Below are positions 27,990 through 36,400 of a stretch of 64,000 nucleotides of DNA, in pieces. A model generated the notes under the pieces. The model made no database searches and had not been told where the DNA came from. It saw nothing but the letters and a program-made list of their open reading frames with translations. A program made the translations under genes and the position numbers. The stretch comes from Clostridium yunnanense (GTDB lineage Bacteria; Bacillota; Clostridia; Clostridiales; Clostridiaceae). Where the stretch lies: the NCBI RefSeq assembly GCF_016595795.1, contig NZ_JAENHN010000046.1, forward strand, positions 140,521 through 204,520. Direction: 5' to 3'. Numbering within the stretch: position 1 is the first letter of the stretch; each line of letters opens with the position of its first letter.

Positions 27990-28086
27990 ATGGTTTCAAC
28001 TCCAACTATTGATATATGCATGCATAAAAATCTTCAGAAGCCAAGATTTTTAAACAAGCATATATCAAGTTTTCGTAAAGAACCAT
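27990..28086 (+). repeat. Copy B3 of the nested stem-loop repeat family
   Basis: Stems ATGGTT/AACCAT (27990-27995, 28081-28086); TTGATATATGC/GCATATATCAA (28009-28019, 28058-28068); AAAAATCTT/AAGATTTTT (28026-28034, 28043-28051), with loop CAGAAGCC. Compared with copy B1 both arms of the middle and inner stems have changed in a compensatory way. Confidence 0.72.
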
Positions 28087-28213
28087 ATATTCCCTCTCCG
28101 AAAATCATTTGATTCTAGTTGCTTGCTCATAATAGTATCTTCATAGTGTCCCCTAAATTCCAACTGCTAATATAAACATAACCAGATTGTAATTATAGTT
28201 TTTTAATAATAAA

Positions 28214-30523
28214 CTACATAAAAATGACTCTTATTTTTTCTTTCTTTATAGTTAAGGACACCTCCACTCCTGGTGTGTAGGCTACTTCACTTCCTACCTC
28301 TTCATCATTAAATAGAATTTCCTGTGGTTCTGTACCGCAGTAGGTAAATTTGAATATATTATCCTTCTTAATCAGATAGAGCAAACCAAGTAAGAATTGA
28401 AGGTTGTCCTCTACTGTAAGCGTAAAATATCCTATTGCATTATCATCTATATCATCTATAGCTATGGTTTTAAGTCTATTATTAAAATTAAGATACATAG
28501 TATTTTGCAGTAAGTTCATAGAAAGATTTATTGAACTAGTTCTTGAACCAACGGTGCAATCTAATTCTTTTGCCACACTATAGCTCTCAATGTTTTTCTT
28601 AAAGGAACTCTTCCCTAAGAGGTATAAGAACAAAGCTATTAAAGCCAAGGCTACTATAATTATTAAGGGAATCTTGAATAAGTTTAAATAGTACAAAGCA
28701 CCTGACAATATAACTATTTTTGTACTTATACTTTCAGTTACTTTCACATCGTCAGCGGTCTTAAAGGAAAGCTTCAGGTTTCTTGAATTTTTAATAGGTT
28801 TTATTGAAACTGATATTTCCTTTGGTCCTTTTGGATCTACTTCAAATTCTCCTACTTTGTTTTTATCTTCATCTAAAATCTCTACTTTTTGTTTATCATA
28901 TAGTATGATATTGGCTAGCTTTATATTTAAATTTACGATTTCTCCAAACTTATAATTTTTCTTAGAAGAATTGAGCCCTTCAATATCAATAGCAGGCTTA
29001 TCTATTACATTAATGCTTTCATAAGGCAGATAATAGCTAAAGCTTTCGTTATTCACCACTCCGTTTATGCTGGTAGAGATCTTCACTATTCCTTTTTTAT
29101 CTAACTCAATTTCACTTAAAAGCGCTCCATTTTCAAGCTTTAACGGATATTCTTTCTTTTCCTTTCCATCATCTATAACTACAGTTCCACCTAAGCTCAC
29201 AACCTTTGTACCATCCTTAGGTACAAGTTTTAGTTTTAGTTTATCTCCCAGTTTTACATTCTTAGGCAGCCCTGACTCATAATAAAAAGGTGGATAATCA
29301 TTAACATGTATAACTACTTCCTTAACCCCAATGATGCCGCCATTTCCATCTTGAGCTATTAAGGTAATTGGGTATTGACCAGGCTTGTCCTTATTAAATT
29401 CAAACTTAAAAACATCCCCAACCTTATTATTAAGGTTTTCAATCTTATCTTGTTCCTTCTTTTGAAGATACACTCCATCGAGCTTCTTATCGCTATCAAC
29501 AGTTATATCAAACTTCAATGGTATTCCCCTTGGTATATTTAGAGTTGACTGCGCTGCATTTATATTTATACTTGCTTTACTTTTTATCTGAACAATAACT
29601 GAATTCTTAGAATTGTCTTTGCTATCTATCTTTAAGGTCTTATCACTGTTATTTTTCAATCTATAAATCTTATAGGTATCCCCAGTTTTATCTGCTGGAA
29701 CCTCCTCACCATTTGAAGTAACACTCACTAAAGGTGATTTATTTTCACAGGAAGCAGTCTTTATGATAACTTCATCAATCATTGAACTTAACTTAATTTC
29801 CTGACTTTTTTGACTTTGGGTATTGTTGTTGGCTATGGTGTAAAAGCCCTCCATATCACCAAGCATCTTACTAAAAGCATTAAAAAGTTCTGCGGAGTTT
29901 TCACAGTATAGAAAATCTCCATCTGTGTTAAAAGCTATGGAATTCAATCTATTTTGATCCACATCCTTCGAAAGTCCTATGGTGTTAATCTTTATCTTTA
30001 AGGAATAGGCTTTTTTTACTAAGGAATTAAGCTCACTTTCATGATTTGCATTAAGTCCATTAACAGGGTCTTCCTTTCCATCGGACAAAATAATAATTGA
30101 TTTATCCCCGGTCACTCCATCAAGCTGAGAAATAGCTTCCTTCAAACCTTCCTTAAGATCAGTACCTCTATCTTCAAACTTTATAGACTGAAAAAAGGTT
30201 TTTAAACTTTCTCGTGAAGGCTTTTCACTGAGCTTTTTATCATAAGTCACCGTTTCTCCAAAGCCTAAAACATTCACATTTACCTTATCACTTAGGGTAT
30301 CCATAAGCATAACACCAGCTACTAAGGATAATCCAAATGGATCTGTTTTCTTCATACTTAAGGATTTATCTATTAAAATAATTAGATTCTTTTCTTGATT
30401 TTGTTCTGCAGCTTTAACTTTTTTGACTTCTTTTATCACGCCAAAATTAAAAATACTTAATATAAAAACTACTGTTATTGCAACAATATGCAGTTTTGTT
30501 TTTCTATCTGAATTTTTTCTCAA
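28214..30523 (-). CDS. Membrane-anchored von Willebrand factor A domain protein
   Basis: 769 aa from a TTG at 30523, behind a strong GGGAGGGGAG site. An N-terminal signal/anchor (~11-30) is followed by a VWA domain (~45-215) with a complete MIDAS: 'LIDKSLSM' (D52, S54, S56), 'RGTDLKEG' (T121) and 'ILSDGK' (D148). A ~400-residue stretch of Ig-like beta repeats comes next, then a single membrane helix near ~618-645 and a ~120-residue cytoplasmic beta-rich tail somewhat like an FHA domain (low certainty). It should display the metal-dependent adhesion domain outside and contact the cytoplasm, where the tubulin-like protein would be. First gene of the operon, divergent from merR. Confidence 0.85.
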   Translation of the reverse strand: MRKNSDRKTKLHIVAITVVFILSIFNFGVIKEVKKVKAAEQNQEKNLIILIDKSLSMKKTDPFGLSLVAGVMLMDTLSDKVNVNVLGFGETVTYDKKLSEKPSRESLKTFFQSIKFEDRGTDLKEGLKEAISQLDGVTGDKSIIILSDGKEDPVNGLNANHESELNSLVKKAYSLKIKINTIGLSKDVDQNRLNSIAFNTDGDFLYCENSAELFNAFSKMLGDMEGFYTIANNNTQSQKSQEIKLSSMIDEVIIKTASCENKSPLVSVTSNGEEVPADKTGDTYKIYRLKNNSDKTLKIDSKDNSKNSVIVQIKSKASININAAQSTLNIPRGIPLKFDITVDSDKKLDGVYLQKKEQDKIENLNNKVGDVFKFEFNKDKPGQYPITLIAQDGNGGIIGVKEVVIHVNDYPPFYYESGLPKNVKLGDKLKLKLVPKDGTKVVSLGGTVVIDDGKEKKEYPLKLENGALLSEIELDKKGIVKISTSINGVVNNESFSYYLPYESINVIDKPAIDIEGLNSSKKNYKFGEIVNLNIKLANIILYDKQKVEILDEDKNKVGEFEVDPKGPKEISVSIKPIKNSRNLKLSFKTADDVKVTESISTKIVILSGALYYLNLFKIPLIIIVALALIALFLYLLGKSSFKKNIESYSVAKELDCTVGSRTSSINLSMNLLQNTMYLNFNNRLKTIAIDDIDDNAIGYFTLTVEDNLQFLLGLLYLIKKDNIFKFTYCGTEPQEILFNDEEVGSEVAYTPGVEVSLTIKKEKIRVIFM

Positions 30524-30642
30524 GCCTCTCCCCTCCCAAATAAATTTACTTTAATATACTATTTAAAATGAATTTTAATTAGAACAAGGATTGAATTTGT
30601 TAAGAATAATTTAAGACTTATACTTAGTAGGATTAAATGACT

Positions 30643-30702
30643 GTGTTGAAATTAAATGCTTATTCATCCGATCCTTTAATGAGCTTTCGCAAAGAATTAA
30701 TA
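30643..30702 (+). repeat. Family A dispersed repeat, copy 2
   Basis: GTGTTGAAATTAA, then CATCCGATCCTTTAATGAGC and TTTCGCAAAGAATTAATATG. Located in the VWA/merR divergent region just upstream of the merR promoter. Confidence 0.55.
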
Positions 30703-30731
30703 TGATATTCATAAATTTTCTAACAATCAAG

Positions 30732-30762
30732 TTGACATTGACGTAACGTCAATTGATATAAT
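30732..30762 (+). promoter_or_regulatory. MerR-type promoter with 19-bp spacer and central palindrome
   Basis: TTGACA (30732-30737) and TATAAT (30757-30762) are separated by 19 bases instead of 17. The spacer begins with the perfect palindrome TTGACGT-A-ACGTCAA (30738-30752). Over-long spacers with a dyad are the hallmark of MerR-family control, where the regulator untwists DNA to activate. It drives the merR gene at 30788, so autoregulation is expected. Confidence 0.88.
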
Positions 30763-30787
30763 GAGTTTAGGTTAAAGGAGGTACTTT

Positions 30788-31519
30788 ATGGAAGAAATGT
30801 ATACAATAAGAGAAGTTTGTGATCGCTATGGTGTTACAACTAGAACACTTAGGTTCTATGAAGAAAAGGGAATGCTAAGAAGTGTTCAAGAAAAGGCGCG
30901 TATGCCAAGAGAATATTCTAAACATGAGGCAGAAAAAATTGGACATATATTATTTTTAAAAGAACTAGGTTTTAATATAAGTGAAATATGTGAGTTTTTA
31001 AATGATAAATATGATTTAAAATCAGCAATTCAAGCTAGACAAGCACTTATTCAAGCACAGATTGAATTAAAAAATATCCAACTTAGACGTCTGCAAAACA
31101 CCATGAAGTTAATAAATGAAGGAAAAGATATTTTCTCATTTCACGGTGATATAAACGATGAAAAGAAGCTTATGAAAGAGAGAGCTTTAGAGTTTGCTAA
31201 AAGCTTCATAGAAAAAGATTGGGATTCTATGAGCAATTTCTTTTCACCTACAGCAAAAGACTTTTTATCTTTAGATATTATAAGAAAACTTCGAGAAACC
31301 ATTTCTGATGAAATAGGAAATTTTAAAAACATTGTTCATACCCTGCAGTTTGACTATGATATATCGTTATATCTTGAATTTGAAAATTGTGGTGCTGTTA
31401 TGAAGATAGTATTCTCAGGACCTTATATAGTAGGCTTCACTATAGATGAAATAGATATTGATATAATAAATGTTTTTTTCGCTAGAAATAGTAATGTTTT
31501 TAAATATGAACAATTCTAA
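30788..31519 (+). CDS. MerR-family regulator with DUF3887-like ligand domain
   Basis: 243 aa. The N-terminal winged HTH is classic MerR ('YTIREVCDRYGVTTRTLRFYEEKGML', then 'ILFLKELGFNISEICEFLN'), with a coiled-coil dimerisation helix to ~residue 115. The C-terminal ~125 residues ('ALEFAKSFIEKDWDSMSNFF...FLSLDIIRKL' and 'SGPYIVGFTIDEIDI') resemble the DUF3887/SnoaL-like fold, plausibly a small-molecule pocket. AAAGGAGG lies seven bases upstream. Its promoter is of MerR type, and the next gene is an ABC exporter, so the pair probably senses and expels a toxic compound. Confidence 0.87.
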   Translation: MEEMYTIREVCDRYGVTTRTLRFYEEKGMLRSVQEKARMPREYSKHEAEKIGHILFLKELGFNISEICEFLNDKYDLKSAIQARQALIQAQIELKNIQLRRLQNTMKLINEGKDIFSFHGDINDEKKLMKERALEFAKSFIEKDWDSMSNFFSPTAKDFLSLDIIRKLRETISDEIGNFKNIVHTLQFDYDISLYLEFENCGAVMKIVFSGPYIVGFTIDEIDIDIINVFFARNSNVFKYEQF

Positions 31520-31542
31520 GACTAACCTTATATTAATGCACC

Positions 31543-31666
31543 TTGTTAAAATTAATTGGTTAACCATCCGACGCTCTTTAGATGAACAACCATATAATTG
31601 AAATTATCTTTTAGGATTATAGTTGTTAATCCTTAATGAGCTTACGCCAAGAATTAATTTCAACAA
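31543..31666 (+). repeat. Family A repeat, full element with inverted ends, copy 3
   Basis: A 124-base element between merR and the ABC gene. It begins TTGTTAAAATTAATT and ends AATTAATTTCAACAA, an inverted terminal repeat with one mismatch, and contains CATCCGACGCTC and TTAATGAGCTTACGCCAAG, the shared motifs of copies 1 and 2. It looks like a small palindromic, MITE-like element. Confidence 0.55.
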
Positions 31667-31694
31667 TATTCTTAACCTTAGAGAGGAGTTATAT

Positions 31695-33428
31695 ATGTTT
31701 AAAAGTAATATTAACTACAAAAAGGAATTTTATAAAAATAATCATATCAATTATTTTATTTCTATTTTTGTTATCATTTCTCTTGCAGTTCTACAAATTG
31801 GCATTGCTTTTGTACTTCAAACGCTTCTGGATGTAGCAGCTAGTAGAGATATTACGGAGTTATGGCATTCACTAGCAATTGCTTCAATTGTCATGGTATC
31901 CACCATATTTGCATATTTTATAAAGAAAATATTCTTTAATCGATTTATAAAAAAAGCACTTCAGCAATATAAGAATAAAGTATTCCAGAAAATCTTAGAT
32001 AAGAATATCAGCGCTTTTAACAAAGAAGCATCCAGTACTTATATATCGGCCTTTAGTAATGATTTGGCCTCAATTGAACAAAATTACCTAATTGGCAGTC
32101 TGAATCTGATCTTGCAATGTTCTTTATTTATAGGTGGCATTATGGCAATGGCTTATCTTAACTGGAAACTGCTCTTAGGAACTTTAATTACTTGTATCCT
32201 ACCTATCTTAGTATCTGCTATATTCGGAAACAAGCTTACAAATGCAGAAGTAAAAGTATCCGATGAAAATTCCTCTTTTGTTGCTCTGGTTAAAGATCTA
32301 CTGACAGGTTTTCCTGTAATCAAAAGCTTTAAGGCTGATAAAGAAATATTCAATATCTTCGTCAGTAAAAATGATGAACTTGAAAATACTAAAAAGATTC
32401 GTAGAGATATAACTAATAATATTGAAATATTTAACTCCTTTGCTAGCCTCTTTGTTGAAATAACCATATTTGGCTTAGGTGTATACTTGTCCATAAAAGG
32501 TGTAATCACCGTTGGAGTTGTTGTTGCCTTTATTCAGCTACTAAATTACGTTTTAGGTCCTATTAATTCTATTGGTCCTATTATTGCAAACAGAAAAGCT
32601 GCAGAAGGTTTAATAGAAAAAATCCAAAATATTGCTGAAATTTCAAATAGCAGTGGTGGAAGTACACCTCTGTCCTCATTTAATGATGCTATTATTTACA
32701 ACAATGTTTCTTTTGGATATACAGAAGAGGTTTATACTCTAACCAACATCAATCTAAGATTTATGAGAAATAAAAGTTACGCTATTGTAGGGAGCAGCGG
32801 AAGCGGTAAATCGACTTTACTAAATCTAATGTTAGGTTATCAAAATAACTACAAAGGAAATATAGAAATTGATGGGATTGAGTTAAGAGATACTTCTATA
32901 GACAGTCTATATGACCTAGTTTCAATGATTCAACAAAATGTATTTGTATTTAATAATAGTATTTCTGAAAATATTACTCTTTTTAAAGACTTTGAAAAAG
33001 AACAAGTTGATTATGCCATTGCCTGTGCAGGCTTATCAAAATTGATTGAAGAAAAAGGTATAGACTACAGATGTGGGGAAAACGGAGTAAATCTCTCTGG
33101 TGGTGAAAAGCAACGTATTTCTATTGCCCGTTCTCTTATAAGAGGAACTCCAATCCTCATGATGGATGAAGCTACTGCTTCCTTGGATAATGAAACCTCT
33201 CGTTTAATAGAAGAAGCTATTTTAAAAATAGAGGACTTAACAAAAATTATCGTAACTCACAAATTACACGCAGATATATTAGCTCGATATGATCAAATTA
33301 TAGTAATGAATAAAGGAGAAATCGTGGAGTTAGGTACCTTTGATGAGCTTGTTAAAAAGAAAGGCTTCTTTTATTCATTGTACTCTATAACTAATTCTAG
33401 TGAATCTATTGATGAAAAAGTTATTTGA
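31695..33428 (+). CDS. ABC exporter, fused membrane and ATPase domains
   Basis: 577 aa from the ATG at 31695, with GAGAGGAG six bases upstream; the open frame reaching 31623 runs through a repeat and lacks a site. Residues ~20-310 hold six membrane helices of the type 1 exporter fold. Residues ~345-575 are the ATPase, with Walker A 'GSSGSGKSTLLN', Q-loop 'SMIQQNVFVF', signature 'LSGGEKQRISIARSL', Walker B 'ILMMDEATASLD' and the switch 'VTHKL'. As a half-transporter it should work as a homodimer. It follows the MerR regulator, which suggests inducible export of a toxic compound. Confidence 0.9.
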   Translation: MFKSNINYKKEFYKNNHINYFISIFVIISLAVLQIGIAFVLQTLLDVAASRDITELWHSLAIASIVMVSTIFAYFIKKIFFNRFIKKALQQYKNKVFQKILDKNISAFNKEASSTYISAFSNDLASIEQNYLIGSLNLILQCSLFIGGIMAMAYLNWKLLLGTLITCILPILVSAIFGNKLTNAEVKVSDENSSFVALVKDLLTGFPVIKSFKADKEIFNIFVSKNDELENTKKIRRDITNNIEIFNSFASLFVEITIFGLGVYLSIKGVITVGVVVAFIQLLNYVLGPINSIGPIIANRKAAEGLIEKIQNIAEISNSSGGSTPLSSFNDAIIYNNVSFGYTEEVYTLTNINLRFMRNKSYAIVGSSGSGKSTLLNLMLGYQNNYKGNIEIDGIELRDTSIDSLYDLVSMIQQNVFVFNNSISENITLFKDFEKEQVDYAIACAGLSKLIEEKGIDYRCGENGVNLSGGEKQRISIARSLIRGTPILMMDEATASLDNETSRLIEEAILKIEDLTKIIVTHKLHADILARYDQIIVMNKGEIVELGTFDELVKKKGFFYSLYSITNSSESIDEKVI

Positions 33429-33507
33429 TTTTACTTTAAAGTAAAGTTCTGTTAAAGCACCGTGTTGAAATATATCCAATAGTAAAATCGTTAAATATGC
33501 ACCACTT

Positions 33508-33544
33508 TGAACTATCCCATGTTTACTTAACATGGGATAGTTCA
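33508..33544. terminator. Perfect 16-bp hairpin between convergent genes
   Basis: TGAACTATCCCATGTT (33508-33523) pairs exactly with AACATGGGATAGTTCA (33529-33544), loop TACTT. It lacks a long U-run on either side but is placed to end both the ABC gene and the lipoprotein gene. Confidence 0.72.
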
Positions 33545-33637
33545 GACTACTTAATTTAATCTGCCTCTTTACATAATGATATCAAATTATAGCTTTCAAA
33601 GTTTGCTTAAGCTACTTATATTTTAGTATTTCAATTC

Positions 33638-34066
33638 TTAATACCCCTTATCATCTATAGTCCACTTACTGTTTTTCTTATCTCTTATTAATATCCATTG
33701 ATAATCTGAATAAGTAGAGTTAGGATTTAATACAGGATTCTCACCTGAGCCGTCAACATCAAAATTTGATAACAAAACAATAACATTTTCTGATTTTACT
33801 CCATTCACAGCCCCTCTTCCATTACTCATATAACTTTTTGCAATAGAATCAGATTTTTCTTCGTCGTACCATACCTTTGTTAGTGTGCAGCCTTTAAAAG
33901 CAAAGTTATTCTTTACACAGTCTATTGCCTTGTTTACTTCTTCTTTAGTAAATTTAGTAGACTGTCCATTATCTACTGTTAGGTTGCTACTTGCATTGTT
34001 TGACTTACAAGCTACCAATGATAATAACAATAATATTGTACACAATGACATTATAACTTTTCTCAT
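33638..34066 (-). CDS. DUF4829-like lipoprotein
   Basis: 142 aa with AAGGAG upstream. The signal peptide 'RKVIMSLCTILLLLSLVAC' ends in the lipobox LVAC, so Cys20 would be lipidated and the protein anchored outside. The mature part contains 'FTKEEVNKAIDCVKNNF..KGCTLTKVWYDE', then 'VIVLLSNFDVDG' and 'YQWILIRDKKNSKWTIDDKG', matching the DUF4829 family of Clostridium lipoproteins of unknown function. Single gene. Confidence 0.8.
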   Translation of the reverse strand: MRKVIMSLCTILLLLSLVACKSNNASSNLTVDNGQSTKFTKEEVNKAIDCVKNNFAFKGCTLTKVWYDEEKSDSIAKSYMSNGRGAVNGVKSENVIVLLSNFDVDGSGENPVLNPNSTYSDYQWILIRDKKNSKWTIDDKGY

Positions 34067-35764
<1,698 letters not shown>

Positions 35765-35800
35765 TTTTTACAGCTCTAGCTTAATTTAAATTTGCACTTA

Positions 35801-35907
35801 TATAGATAATCCAGTTCTATGTAATAAAACTAAGTAATAATTCTGATAACTATAAATGTTAATAGGATTATGAAATATAGATTCTATTTGGAACTGGTTT
35901 ATCTATA
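35801..35907 (+). repeat. Long-range stem enclosing ~75 bases after gdhA
   Basis: TATAGATAATCCAGTTC (35801-35817) pairs, with one mismatch, with GAACTGGTTTATCTATA (35891-35907). The enclosed ~73 bases hold no ORF. It may be a small palindromic element or a structured 3' end of the gdhA transcript. Confidence 0.45.
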
Positions 35908-36056
35908 GTTTCCTCTTTTAGAAACTTAAGTCATTCAAGCTAAAAATCATAAATTTATATTTTTTAGCTATTCGCAACTTAATATTTGAGGTTTAAGCCA
36001 CCATGTTTATGAACTTTTTATACATGAGGATATATATTTAAAACAATATACCAATA

Positions 36057-36103
36057 AATTAGCCCAGGACAATAATTTTTATAATTATAGCCCTGGGTTA
36101 ATT
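36057..36103. terminator. Hairpin between gdhA and nrdJ
   Basis: ATTAGCCCAGG pairs with CCTGGGTTAAT with one mismatch around an AT-rich loop (arms near 36058 and 36102). It could end gdhA read-through before the nrdJ promoter. Confidence 0.55.
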
Positions 36104-36293
36104 GTGTAGTGAAAACTCAACATTAAATACGAAAAAATTATTCTCGTAAATTTTCTTAATATATATTTTATTAATAATTATATGTATGCCCCACTTCACA
36201 CACCTGGCTATATGCCCATTTGTTAAACTATGAACCACAGATTTTATTATACATTTATTCCACTGTTAACGATTAATTATCTAATCATAACAT

Positions 36294-36323
36294 TTGACAC
36301 CTTCATACCATATGTAGTATTAT
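36294..36323 (+). promoter_or_regulatory. nrdJ promoter
   Basis: TTGACA (36294-36299), 18-base spacer, TATTAT (36318-36323). NrdR box 1 (36305-36320) overlaps the spacer and -10, a repressing position. Confidence 0.7.
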
Positions 36324-36351
36324 TTAGAAAACACCCCACTATATGTGGTGC
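36305..36351 (+). promoter_or_regulatory. Tandem NrdR boxes upstream of nrdJ
   Basis: Box 1 ATACCATATGTAGTAT (36305-36320) and box 2 CCACTATATGTGGTGC (36336-36351) fit the NrdR consensus (roughly ACAC-W-ATAT-W-T-W-GTGT). They start exactly 31 bases apart, the helical-phase spacing known for this regulator of ribonucleotide reductase genes. Confidence 0.85.
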
Positions 36352-36400
36352 TATTTTCGAATTATATACCCATAGTTGTACCTTTCAAGGAGGATTTTTT

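Larger units (their letters stand above)
27812..28213. other. 402-base gap inside the VWA-tubulin operon, carrying two repeats
   Basis: This gap holds a copy of repeat family A (27856-27919) and copy B3 of the stem-loop family (27990-28086), and no supported ORF. The strong hairpin could lower read-through from the VWA gene into the tubulin gene, or an internal promoter may lie here. Confidence 0.5.

Noticed and set aside
28214..30523. VWA protein as part of a MoxR/VWA chaperone system
   Set aside because: No MoxR-type AAA+ ATPase gene is nearby; the tubulin-like neighbour is the better context.
36100..36290. Cobalamin riboswitch upstream of the B12-dependent nrdJ
   Set aside because: The conserved B12-box and multi-stem core could not be found; NrdR boxes explain control of this gene.
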